A DNA stretch of 64,000 nucleotides. Source: Rufibacter sediminis (GTDB lineage: Bacteria > Bacteroidota > Bacteroidia > Cytophagales > Hymenobacteraceae). A program made the position numbers and the translations under genes. This document shows positions 7,898-16,137 of the stretch, one piece after another. The notes under the pieces were generated by a model. The model had not been told where the DNA came from. It saw only the letters and a program-made list of their open reading frames with translations, and ran no database searches. The number at the start of each line of letters is the position of its first letter. Positions within the stretch are counted from its first letter, which is position 1. The stretch covers positions 186,001 through 250,000 of the forward strand of contig NZ_JACOAF010000008.1 of NCBI RefSeq assembly GCF_014269285.1, given 5' to 3'.

Positions 7898-10126
7898 ATG
7901 ATAAGCAAACAAACGTTACTAGTTTCTAAAAAACCAAGTTTCCTGGTGATGCTGGCCCTGGTGGGGTGTACCTCCACGCAACCCCAGCAGCCCACCGCCA
8001 CGGCTCCCGCCACATCGGCTGCTACCGAGGTGAAGCAGGAACTGGACAACCCGCTGCTAACCGAATGGACCGGCCCCTTCGGTGGCGTTCCGGCGTTCGA
8101 CAAGATGAAGCTCGCGGACATCAAGCCAGCCATGGAAAAAGGCATGGCCCTGCACTTAGCTGACATCGACGCGATCGTGAATAACTCGGCCGCGCCCACG
8201 TTTGAGAACACCATTGTGCCTTATGAGAAAGCTGGCGAGGCCCTGGGCCGAGCCTTCATTTACTACGGCATCTGGGGTAGCAACATGTCCACCCCCGAGT
8301 ACCGGAAAATACAAGCCGAACTGGCGCCTAAAATCTCTGATTTCCGGTCGCAGATTTCGCAGAACCCGCGTTTGTTCCAACGCATCAAGGCCGTCTATGA
8401 CAATGCCCAGAAATCTCCTTTACCCGCCGATCAGCAGCGCACCGTGCAGCTCATCTACGAGGAGTTCGCCATGGAAGGCGCGGGCCTGAGCCCCGAGGCC
8501 AAGCAGCGCTATGCCGCCATCAACAAAGAACTATCCTCCTTGTACACGGCCTACGGCAACAACGTGTTGGCGGATGAAGAAAAGTACGTGACCTACATCA
8601 CCAAAGACCAGCTGGGTGGTTTGCCGGAGTCATTCGTGAAGGCCGCCGCCAAAGCTGCCGCTGACAACGGCAAACCGGACATGTACGCCATCACCAACAC
8701 CCGGTCTTCCATGGACCAGTTCCTGACGTATTCTGATAACCGGGCCCTGCGCGAGAAAGTCTGGAACACCTACTACTCCCGCGCCGACAACGGCGATGCC
8801 AACGACAACAACCAGAACATCACCCGTATTCTGGCGCTGCGCGATGAACGCGTGAAACTGCTGGGCTATGACACCTACGCCGAGTGGCGTTTGCAGAACC
8901 GCATGGCCAAGAACCCGCAGAACGCCATGAACCTGATGGAAGCCGTGTGGCCCGCTGCCCTGGCCCGGGTGAAGGAAGAAGTGAAAGACATGCAGACGGT
9001 CGCCAATGCCAGCGGCGCCAAAATCACCATCGCCCCCTGGGATTACCGCTACTACGCCGAGAAAGTGCGCAAGAAGAAGTATGACCTGAACTCAGACGAA
9101 GTGAAGCAGTACCTGGAGCTGGGCAACCTCACGCAGGCCATCTTCTACACCGCCGGTGAGCTGTTCAACTTCGCGTTTAAACCGGTACCCGCCGGCAGCG
9201 TGTCCGTGTTCCACGAAGACGTGAAAGTGTGGGAAGTCACCGATAAAACCACTGGGGAGCACATTGGCTTATGGTACCTGGACCCGTTCGCGCGTCCGGG
9301 CAAGCGTTCCGGGGCCTGGGCCTCGCAGTACCGCAGCTTCTCTACCTTTGACGGCAAGAAAACCGTGCTGGCGTCCAACAACTCCAACTTTGTGAAGCCT
9401 GCGCCTGGCGACCCGGTGTTGGTTTCTTGGGACGATGCCACCACCTTCTTCCATGAGTTCGGGCATGCGCTGCACTTCCTGGCCTCTAACGTGAAATACC
9501 CTACCCTCAACAGCGGCGTGCGCGACTACACCGAGTTCCAGAGCCAGTTGCTGGAGCGCTGGCTGTCTACTGACAAGGTGATCAACCAGTTCCTGAAGCA
9601 CCACCAAACCGGCAAAGTAATGCCCGCTGATCTGGTGGCCAAGATCAAGAAAGCCGCCACCTTCAACCAGGGCTTCGAGACCACTGAGTTCCTGGCTTCC
9701 GCGCTGATGGACATGAAGTACCACACCCTGCCAGACCCCACCGGCCTAGACCCTGACAAGTTCGAGCGCGAAACCCTGGCCGCCCTGAAGATGCCCAAAG
9801 AGATTGTGATGCGTCACCGCTCCCCGCACTTCACGCACGTGTTCTCCGGCGAAGGCTACGCCACCGGGTACTACGGTTACCTCTGGGCCGATGTCCTGAC
9901 CTCAGATGCCGCCGAAGCCTTTGAAGAAGCCCCCGGCGGATTCTATGACAAAGAAGTAGCCGCCAAGCTGGTGAAATACCTCTTCGCCCCGCGCAACTCC
10001 ATGGACCCCGCCGAGGCTTACCGCCTGTTCCGCGGCCGCGACGCCAAAATTGACGCTTTGATGCGCGATCGCGGCTTCCCAGTACCCGGCCAGAAAACGT
10101 CTGCTCCTAAAACGTCTAAGAAGTAG
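7898..10126 (+). CDS. dcp: M3-family zinc peptidase, Dcp-like lipoprotein
   Basis: Oligopeptidase of the thimet/Dcp family (M3), 742 residues, likely a peptidyl-dipeptidase that trims short peptides in the periplasm. It begins with a signal ending in the lipobox ALVGC (about residue 25), so it is probably membrane-anchored. The zinc site HEFGHALH starts at His519, and the downstream Glu ligand is expected in the ETTEFLASALMDM region. The C-terminal FSGEGYATGYYGYLW block is typical of Dcp. Length matches the family once the lipoprotein leader is allowed for. It is transcribed alone, with a strong terminator directly after it. Confidence 0.93.
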   Translation: MISKQTLLVSKKPSFLVMLALVGCTSTQPQQPTATAPATSAATEVKQELDNPLLTEWTGPFGGVPAFDKMKLADIKPAMEKGMALHLADIDAIVNNSAAPTFENTIVPYEKAGEALGRAFIYYGIWGSNMSTPEYRKIQAELAPKISDFRSQISQNPRLFQRIKAVYDNAQKSPLPADQQRTVQLIYEEFAMEGAGLSPEAKQRYAAINKELSSLYTAYGNNVLADEEKYVTYITKDQLGGLPESFVKAAAKAAADNGKPDMYAITNTRSSMDQFLTYSDNRALREKVWNTYYSRADNGDANDNNQNITRILALRDERVKLLGYDTYAEWRLQNRMAKNPQNAMNLMEAVWPAALARVKEEVKDMQTVANASGAKITIAPWDYRYYAEKVRKKKYDLNSDEVKQYLELGNLTQAIFYTAGELFNFAFKPVPAGSVSVFHEDVKVWEVTDKTTGEHIGLWYLDPFARPGKRSGAWASQYRSFSTFDGKKTVLASNNSNFVKPAPGDPVLVSWDDATTFFHEFGHALHFLASNVKYPTLNSGVRDYTEFQSQLLERWLSTDKVINQFLKHHQTGKVMPADLVAKIKKAATFNQGFETTEFLASALMDMKYHTLPDPTGLDPDKFERETLAALKMPKEIVMRHRSPHFTHVFSGEGYATGYYGYLWADVLTSDAAEAFEEAPGGFYDKEVAAKLVKYLFAPRNSMDPAEAYRLFRGRDAKIDALMRDRGFPVPGQKTSAPKTSKK

Positions 10127-10145
10127 GCAGACGTTTAGAACATAG

Positions 10146-10195
10146 AAAAGCCCCATGTGCGCCCTTAACAGGGAAGTACATGGGGCTTTTTGTTT
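10146..10195 (+). terminator. rho-independent terminator after dcp
   Basis: A 13-bp stem (AAAAGCCCCATGT, 10146-10158, with its complement 10178-10190) is followed by a T-rich run. Confidence 0.85.
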
Positions 10196-10287
10196 TGTAG
10201 AAGTGGTTACTCAGTCAACTTCCGCGCCATAGTGAGAATCAGGAACGATTTGTCCATTATCAATCATCAATACCGCTTCAAGAATGA

Positions 10288-10448
10288 ATTCTCCCCTTGA
10301 GGGGAGATAAAGAGGGGTGTTTACACAGGAGAGTACGCCTTCTAGAACCTAGTACCACCGTATCTATGAATAAGAGAAGCAACACTTAAAAAGCAATACG
10401 TGGACCGGCAGGTGTAAACACCCCTCTAGCTCCCCTCAAGGGGAGAAT
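10288..10448. repeat. inverted pair of CCCCTTGAGGGGAG repeats
   Basis: Units of 39 nt (10288-10326) and 37 nt (10412-10448) are near-perfect inverted copies about 85 nt apart. Each contains CTCCCCTTGAGGGGAG and AGAGGGGTGTTTACAC. Relatives occur near 39454-39490 and 32036-32062. The spacer has no visible gene. The 470-nt gap between dcp and msrB otherwise holds only the dcp terminator. Confidence 0.8.
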
Positions 10449-10596
10449 CTTCGTTGAATAGATGCAGTTGGTGTTTTTAGCGACTATTTATTATCCTTAT
10501 GGCTATTTTGATTACAGAGCTCACGCTTCTAAACGTTCTCAGAAAGTCTCGGACGTAAATTGTCGCCATAGAAACCAAAAGAGTTCCTGTCTTGAA

Positions 10597-11070
10597 CTAA
10601 GCGTTTTCTGCCTCCTTTTCAGAAACAGCCTTTAATCTGACCATGCTCTCAGAATTGATGCAGTAGCGCAGGCCATGGGGCGGTGGTCCGTCCGGGAACA
10701 CGTGGCCCAGGTGACCGTCACAAACGTTGCACTGTACCTCAATGCGCTGCATCTGGTGGCTGTCGTCAAAGAGGTATTGGAGGGCGCTTTTGGCGATAGG
10801 CTGCGTGAAGCTGGGCCAACCTGAGATGGCGTGGTATTTCTCGGTGGAATTGAACAAGAGATTTCCGCAGGCGGCGCAGGCATACACCCCCGGCTCATAG
10901 GAACGGCAATAGGCATTGCGGTACGGCGATTCGGTGCCTTTCAGGCGCAGGATTTGATATTGGGCGGGCGTGAGCTGCTGCTGCCATTCCTCTTCGGTTT
11001 TCTCCACCCGCCGGGCTGGTTCGGGGTTGCTGTACTTGGCGTATTTAATGACATCGCTCCAGCGCATCAT
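10597..11070 (-). CDS. msrB: peptide-methionine (R)-S-oxide reductase MsrB
   Basis: Reduces methionine-R-sulfoxide in oxidised proteins, 157 residues. Zinc ligands are visible as two CxxC pairs (CAAC near 80, CNVC near 116). The active-site signature GLRYCINSESM places the catalytic Cys at 137. There is no signal peptide, so it is probably cytoplasmic. Two consecutive ATGs make the exact start ambiguous by one codon. The C-terminal KAVSEKEAENA and the stop codon are encoded by one copy of the dispersed hairpin (about 10605-10630). Transcribed divergently from the DUF3943 gene. Confidence 0.95.
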   Translation of the reverse strand: MMRWSDVIKYAKYSNPEPARRVEKTEEEWQQQLTPAQYQILRLKGTESPYRNAYCRSYEPGVYACAACGNLLFNSTEKYHAISGWPSFTQPIAKSALQYLFDDSHQMQRIEVQCNVCDGHLGHVFPDGPPPHGLRYCINSESMVRLKAVSEKEAENA

Positions 11071-11473
11071 AGGGCAAAAAGGGTAGAAGGATTGGCAGGG
11101 GAAAACAGGAAAGAACCAGACGCTGTTCCATGTCGGTCAAACAGCCAGCTCTCTTGCATTTTTCTTTACGGGTTCCTTTTACCGCCAGTTATGACCCTCG
11201 CGCTTTTGCAGGAAACCAAGGGTAGCGGTGTTCGGGCTTTGAAGAAATTTATTTTCAGACTTTAAGGCTGCGCTTTGCGGCTACTTTCCTGGAAATAAGC
11301 CAGAAACGCCTGCCGGTTGAGGTTTGCTGGGGTTTTCCCGGATCAAACCAGATACGGGAAATACTACTTTTTCAGGAGGTGTGCGTATGACGCCTGTAGG
11401 TACAGGTAAATACGCTTAGTACCATTACGGGAAGCCTTTTCTGAAACCTTCCCACGGATATGAACCTCTTCGT
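11071..11473. other. divergent intergenic region, msrB / DUF3943 gene
   Basis: No gene recognised. It should hold promoters for both flanking genes, but none could be assigned with confidence. A degraded copy of the dispersed hairpin may lie near 11284-11312. Confidence 0.4.
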
Positions 11474-13030
11474 ATGAAATATAAAATTACGTTCTTCTTC
11501 TGCCTCTGGCTATCAGTAGGGCAGGCGCAAATCATTACCACTCAAGATTCCATCACGCCGGGCCGGGGCAGCCGGGAAAAACAGCTCCAGCAGATCAAGG
11601 AACGCAAGAAAGCGCTGTTTACGGATGCTACGGGCGGCACCGAGCCCGCCAAGGCGTTCCTGCTGGACACCACGCTGTTCAACAAATACGGCGATCTGCT
11701 CCACGATGACCCCGTCTACAACAAACGGCAGCCCCTCTGGAAACCCATGGCCCAGGTCATCGGGATCAATGCGGCCTTTATGGGATTTAACCGCTACGTG
11801 GCCAAGGCCGACTACGGCTATGTGAGCCCCAGTACCTGGAAAACCAACCTCCGCTCCAATCCAGAGTGGGACACCGATGAGTTCGGGATCAACTTCATCG
11901 GGCACCCGTACCAGGGAACGCTGTACTTCAACGCCGCCCGCTCGCAGGGCTACAACTACTGGCAATCGCTGCCCTTCGCCGTGGGCGGAAGCCTGAGTTG
12001 GGAGTACTTCGGGGAGAACACGCTTCCTTCGTACAATGACATGATTTACACGCCCCTCAACGGCGCGGCCCTGGGGGAGATTCTCTACCGCCTCAGCTCC
12101 AATATTCTGGATGACCGTACGCGGGGCCGGGAAAGGGTCGTGCGCGAGGTTGCGGCCGGACTGGTGAACCCCGTGCGCGGCTTGAACCGCCTGCTCCAGC
12201 GCAAAACCTTCCAGGTCACCAACAAGGAAGTCTACGAGAAGGAACCGCTCAACATCACGCTCTTTGCCGGGGTGCACCGCCAGAACGACAAGCAGGACGA
12301 TGTCTTCGGCCCCGCCGATACCAAGGCCATGCTCAACGTGCAGCTGGATTACGGCAATCCCTTTGAACTGCAGAAACGAAAACCCTTTGACTTGTTCCGG
12401 CTCCGGGCCGAGTTCAGCAAGGGAGACAAAGACACGCTCTCGGGTGTCATCAACAATATTACCGGGTATGGCATTTTGTTCGGGAAGAACGGGCAAGTGG
12501 GCAAACTGGACCTGCTCACCGGTTTTTTTCAGTACTATGACTACTGGAACACGCGGAACTTTGAGTTAGGTGCCCTGGGTTTCGGGGGCGGTTTGTTTAC
12601 CCGGATGCCGCTTTCCAACCAGCTGAACCTCTACACCAACGTGCACCTGGGCGTGATTCCGCTGGCTGGCAACAGCACCCGCTTCGCCCCAGATGAAAAC
12701 GGCCTGCGCAATTACGTTTACACCACCGGTCTGCACGGGAAAGTGGAAAGCACCCTCAGTTTGGGCCGGTACGCCTCGGCTTCCTTTGTTTATTACCATT
12801 ACTGGCTGAATACCTTTGAAGGCCTGGAAGGCAGCAACTCCATCGGGATCATCCGTCCCCGGGTAACGGTGCAGGTGTATAAAAACCTGAGTCTGGGCTA
12901 CGAGCATTTCGGGTACACCACCAACCGCCGCCTGGAGGCCTACCCAACCCAGCGCGCTGTGATCACTGATCAGAAAATCTTCCTCCAGTTGTTTCTCCAG
13001 GACTCCCAGCGCAAAGGGCGGTACAACTAA
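11474..13030 (+). CDS. DUF3943-containing outer-membrane-associated protein
   Basis: Exported protein of 518 residues, signal peptide MKYKITFFFCLWLSVGQAQ. The central region (INAAFMGFNRYV, GHPYQGTLYFNAARSQGY, PSYNDMIYTPLNGAALGE) matches what I know of DUF3943, common in Bacteroidetes and of unknown biochemical role. The C-terminal half alternates aromatic and polar residues in strand-length stretches, suggesting a beta-barrel-like part. Single gene with its own intergenic flanks; a dispersed hairpin sits 20 nt after the stop. Function unknown. Confidence 0.75.
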   Translation: MKYKITFFFCLWLSVGQAQIITTQDSITPGRGSREKQLQQIKERKKALFTDATGGTEPAKAFLLDTTLFNKYGDLLHDDPVYNKRQPLWKPMAQVIGINAAFMGFNRYVAKADYGYVSPSTWKTNLRSNPEWDTDEFGINFIGHPYQGTLYFNAARSQGYNYWQSLPFAVGGSLSWEYFGENTLPSYNDMIYTPLNGAALGEILYRLSSNILDDRTRGRERVVREVAAGLVNPVRGLNRLLQRKTFQVTNKEVYEKEPLNITLFAGVHRQNDKQDDVFGPADTKAMLNVQLDYGNPFELQKRKPFDLFRLRAEFSKGDKDTLSGVINNITGYGILFGKNGQVGKLDLLTGFFQYYDYWNTRNFELGALGFGGGLFTRMPLSNQLNLYTNVHLGVIPLAGNSTRFAPDENGLRNYVYTTGLHGKVESTLSLGRYASASFVYYHYWLNTFEGLEGSNSIGIIRPRVTVQVYKNLSLGYEHFGYTTNRRLEAYPTQRAVITDQKIFLQLFLQDSQRKGRYN

Positions 13031-13051
13031 TCTGGTGTTTAGAAACGGTAG

Positions 13052-13090
13052 CGTTTTAGGGCTCTTTTTCGTAAAACAGGCCGAAAAAGC
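13052..13090. repeat. dispersed hairpin element copy
   Basis: Arms near GCGTTTTAGGGCTCTTTTTC and TAAAACAGGCCGAAAAAGC, just after the DUF3943 gene stop. Confidence 0.65.
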
Positions 13091-13266
13091 AAGTTGCCTT
13101 TCGGGCAGCGTACAACCGTTTGTGTCTGTTGGGGCAGCCTAATGAGATCCGGAAGTTGCCGGTAGATTCAGCCTTGCAGTCGGGTTGTATAACTTAAAAC
13201 CTTACCTTCGTTTAACGGGAGGAGGGTGGCCACCTGGCGGCATCCTCTATTTGACGGCACAAGCAC

Positions 13267-13701
13267 ATGAAAGTTATAGGCAACATCCTAGACATCACCA
13301 CGCAGCGCGACAACAAGCACCAAGGCGTGGAAGTGTACCTGGATTCGATTGAATACCTGACCAGCAAGAAAGATGGCCGGTATTATCAGGATTTCGAGTA
13401 CCTGGTGGAACTGGAAACACCCCTGGTCATCACCGGCGATTGCCTGGCCCGGGTGAGCAGTAAGAAACCCGCCGATGGCGAGTACGAGTTCAAGGTGTTT
13501 GACAAAGAAGGCGAGGAGTACGTCCACAACCCCAACAAGCAACTGTACCTCACGCTGGAGTATGACTTTGACGAAGACCTCACCATCCTTTCCTCGGCGT
13601 ACTATGCGGTGACCATGCCCAACGAAGAATTTGAGCAGTTTAAAACCGAAAGCGAAAAAGAGAAATCCCGCAAAAACTGGAAAGGCCGCAAGAAAGGATA
13701 A
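13267..13701 (+). CDS. hypothetical acidic protein
   Basis: 144 residues, not recognised. No signal peptide or membrane segment. It begins MKVIGNILDITTQRDNKHQG and looks like a compact beta-rich domain (alternating V/Y/L strands, EYLVELETPLVITGDCLARV) with a highly charged Lys/Glu tail ending NWKGRKKG, which could contact nucleic acid or simply be disordered. Codon use fits the surrounding chromosome. Monocistronic, with no context clue to function. Confidence 0.65.
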   Translation: MKVIGNILDITTQRDNKHQGVEVYLDSIEYLTSKKDGRYYQDFEYLVELETPLVITGDCLARVSSKKPADGEYEFKVFDKEGEEYVHNPNKQLYLTLEYDFDEDLTILSSAYYAVTMPNEEFEQFKTESEKEKSRKNWKGRKKG

Positions 13702-13941
13702 TTGCGCCGGAGTTCTGGCGCTGGTAGCTCCCCACAGAGGAAGAGAAACGCCTCTTGCCGGAGTCATCAATTATGTTTTACCTGACACGTGGTTCTGGAA
13801 TGGCTCTTCACTGAGTAGGCAAACCGGTGAAATCAGTCGCGGAGTAAACGGCCTGGAACCAAAGGGCGACGCGGGGGTGAAACCAAGACATGAGCCGGTG
13901 GGGCTTTCCGTGGATTTTTAGAAAAGAAGCACTGAAATAAT

Positions 13942-14739
13942 ATGAACGATACGCAACCAGAGCTTAGAACGGTGAACGTGGTGCGGTATGTGACGCCGCT
14001 GCGTGAGGGTGGTTCGCTGCCCGCCATTGTGGAGGCCGATGATGAGTTTCTTTACGTGCTCAAATTCAGAGGCGCGGGCCAGGGCGTCAAAGCTCTGATT
14101 GCCGAGTTGGTAGCCGGAGAAATCGCCCGCCTGCTGGGTTTCCGGATTCCGGAGCTGGTGTTTGCCAACCTGGATGAGTGTTTCGGGAGAACCGAGCCCG
14201 ACGAGGAGATTCAGGACCTGCTCCGCTTCAGTGAGGGCCTCAACCTGGGGCTCCATTATCTTTCCAAAGCCATTACGTTTGATGCCCTGGTGAACACCGT
14301 AGATGCGCGGCTGGCGTCACAGGTAGTTTGGCTGGATTGCCTCATCACCAACGTAGACCGCACCGCCCGCAATACCAACATGCTCATGTGGCACAAGGAA
14401 CTCTGGCTCATTGACCACGGCGCGGCGTTTTACTTCCATCATTCTTGGCAGAACTGGCAGGAGCAGGCCAAGCGGCCCTTCGCGCAGGTCAAAGACCACG
14501 TACTGCTGCCCCGGGCCAGCGAGCTGGAAGCCGTAGATGCCGCTTACAAGCAAATTCTCACCCCGGAGAAAATCCAGGCCATTGTCTCTTTGATCCCCGA
14601 TGACTGGCTGACCGGAGATTCACCGTTTGCCACCCCAGAAGAACACCGGCAGGCCTACGCCCAGTTTTTGGAAATCCGCCTGGCCCATACAGAAACCATT
14701 GTGAAGGAAGCGCAACATGCAAGAAAAGCACTTATTTGA
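13942..14739 (+). CDS. HipA-like kinase family protein
   Basis: 265 residues resembling the kinase core of HipA (Ser/Thr kinase fold related to PI3/4-kinases). Visible elements are the nucleotide-binding strand YVLKFRGAGQGVKALIAELVAGEIARLLG with its Lys, the catalytic loop TNVDRTARNTN, and LIDHG in place of the usual metal-binding DFD-type motif. It lacks the HipA N-terminal domain and no HipB-like antitoxin is present. It overlaps the following DUF3037 gene by 23 nt, so the two are cotranscribed and probably work together, an association I recall from other bacteria. Target unknown; toxin activity should not be assumed. Confidence 0.75.
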   Translation: MNDTQPELRTVNVVRYVTPLREGGSLPAIVEADDEFLYVLKFRGAGQGVKALIAELVAGEIARLLGFRIPELVFANLDECFGRTEPDEEIQDLLRFSEGLNLGLHYLSKAITFDALVNTVDARLASQVVWLDCLITNVDRTARNTNMLMWHKELWLIDHGAAFYFHHSWQNWQEQAKRPFAQVKDHVLLPRASELEAVDAAYKQILTPEKIQAIVSLIPDDWLTGDSPFATPEEHRQAYAQFLEIRLAHTETIVKEAQHARKALI

Positions 14740-15100
14740 GTACGCCGTTCTGAGGGTGGTGCCGTGCGTGGAACGGGAAGAGTTTCTCAATGTGGGTGTC
14801 ATTCTCTACTGCTCCTCACGCGGGTTCCTGAAGACGGTATTTCACCTGAACGAAGCCCGCCTCCGGGCCGTGGCCGGTTCCATTGATCTGCCGGAGTTGG
14901 AGGAGCGCCTGCAGGCATTTGAGCGAATCTGCGCCGGAGGGAAGAATGGCGGCACCATTGGCCAGTTCCCCATCGCCTCGCGGTTCCGGTGGCTCACCGC
15001 TACCCGCAGTACCATCGTGCAGACCTCGGCGGTACACCCCGGTCTATGCGCTGATCCGCAGGAAACGCTGGAGCGTCTTTTCCGCCAGTTGGTGCTCTGA
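14717..15100 (+). CDS. DUF3037 protein, partner of the HipA-like kinase
   Basis: 127 residues, starting MQEKHLFEYAVLRVVPCVER within the 3' end of the kinase gene (23-nt overlap). The opening block (FEYAVLRVVPCVEREEFLNVGVILY) is the hallmark of DUF3037, a family of unknown function often encoded beside HipA-like kinases. No signal or membrane segment. Translational coupling is likely. It may act as regulator, substrate or adaptor of the kinase (inference from linkage). Confidence 0.75.
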   Translation: MQEKHLFEYAVLRVVPCVEREEFLNVGVILYCSSRGFLKTVFHLNEARLRAVAGSIDLPELEERLQAFERICAGGKNGGTIGQFPIASRFRWLTATRSTIVQTSAVHPGLCADPQETLERLFRQLVL

Positions 15101-15135
15101 GCTGAGTTGCCAAAGCATCGACAAACGTGGTTTCC

Positions 15136-15173
15136 CGTTTTGGGCCAGTTTTCAGAAAACAGCCGCTAAACGG
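15136..15173. repeat. dispersed hairpin element copy
   Basis: Arms near CGTTTTGGGCCAGTTTTC and GAAAACAGCCGCTAAACG, downstream of the DUF3037 gene; possible 3'-end structure of that operon. Confidence 0.65.
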
Positions 15174-15336
15174 AAAAGAGCCTTCCATTGAATTCACCGG
15201 CGTAAAATCATGTTCTCTTTTTGGCGGCGGGTGATCTGGTGTTCCGAAAGCCAGAAAAAGAGTACCGGTTCCAGGCTTTCCACCCATTGCCGATACCCGT
15301 AAACAGCGAATCCAGAACCTGGTAAAGGAAGATCCC

Positions 15337-15516
15337 ATGAAAATGACCGAAGAAGAGTTTGATGAGAAGTTGGTGGAAACCCTGGATGGTTTCCTGCTTA
15401 ACATGGCCGAGAATGCCGAGGTGGATCTGGATAAATTCTATACCATGACCTGCCTGCTGGAGAACCTCCGGTTTTTCAGCCCGGTGCTGTACGGCGCCCT
15501 AAAGGATAAAAAGTAA
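15337..15516 (+). CDS. small acidic protein, 59 residues
   Basis: Begins MKMTEEEFDEKLVETLDGFL and ends LYGALKDKK. Codon use is like the neighbouring genes, the start context is reasonable (AAAGGAAGATCCC upstream), and a clear rho-independent terminator follows 47 nt after the stop. Predicted to be mostly helical and cytoplasmic. No family recognised. The ATG-to-terminator architecture supports a real small gene. Confidence 0.55.
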   Translation: MKMTEEEFDEKLVETLDGFLLNMAENAEVDLDKFYTMTCLLENLRFFSPVLYGALKDKK

Positions 15517-15562
15517 GTTTAGGCTCTTCAAGATATGGAAGAGCTTTTGGAAGAGAAATGAC

Positions 15563-15588
15563 AGGAGCGGCAACGCTCCTTTTTCTTT
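15563..15588 (+). terminator. rho-independent terminator after the small gene
   Basis: 7-bp stem AGGAGCG / CGCTCCT (15563-15569, 15574-15580) with a four-base loop, followed by a T-rich run. Confidence 0.85.
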
Positions 15589-15656
15589 GCGTTTCATTTT
15601 GCAAAGCTCATGCATCTTTCGCCCAATTGGGTGTTCTCAATTACAAGCCGCTCGCC

Positions 15657-15680
15657 CTTGTTGGTGTTATCACCAACAAG
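15657..15680. repeat. CTTGTTGGTG palindrome, copy 1
   Basis: Perfect 10-bp arms (CTTGTTGGTG and its complement) with a 4-nt loop. A second copy is at 15957-15978 and a degraded one near 21217-21240. Confidence 0.8.
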
Positions 15681-15748
15681 ACTGTTGCAGCCGCCTTTCT
15701 GCTTGCTGGTGAAAACACGCAGCAAGGGCAAAGCTATTGCGTGGGGAG

Positions 15749-15840
15749 GTAGGGCCGATAAGTTTTAAAAATATAGCTGGTTCAAGTTTGCAACTTGGAC
15801 CTACAATGAACTGAAGTTTTCAACTTCAGTGAGCCGCGAG
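15749..15840. repeat. left copy of ~90-bp inverted repeat around the LytS/LytTR pair
   Basis: Contains two inner palindromes (TTCAAGTTTGCAACTTGGA and CTGAAGTTTTCAACTTCAG). Its reverse complement recurs with few differences at 18624-18712, on the far side of the two-component genes. Confidence 0.85.
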
Positions 15841-15956
15841 GCTCATAATAGGCAGTAATAGCAATGCTTTCTGGAAGGAGCCAAACCATTGGGATAGAAC
15901 GTAACGGTCCTAATTGCGTGGACGGTAAGACCAGCTTTCATTCCATTTCTGCGTCC

Positions 15957-15978
15957 TTGTTGGTGTTCTCACCAACAA
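15957..15978. repeat. CTTGTTGGTG palindrome, copy 2
   Basis: TTGTTGGTG and its complement with a 4-nt loop; 9-bp arms. Confidence 0.8.
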
Positions 15979-16137
15979 TCCAAATGCCGCGTCTTGCTGG
16001 TGAAAATACGCCCCAAGAACAAAGCTGGTACGCGTTGGTTTTCTAAGATCCGCTTTCGTCCCATTTTCCGGGGTGTTCATCACTTTTATTGTTTTACATG
16101 GCGCTGTTCCCCTATCATTGTTTCAAATAACCAGCCC

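Noticed and set aside
13942-15100. HipBA toxin-antitoxin module
   Set aside because: No HipB-like helix-turn-helix gene and no HipA N-terminal domain; the neighbour is DUF3037.
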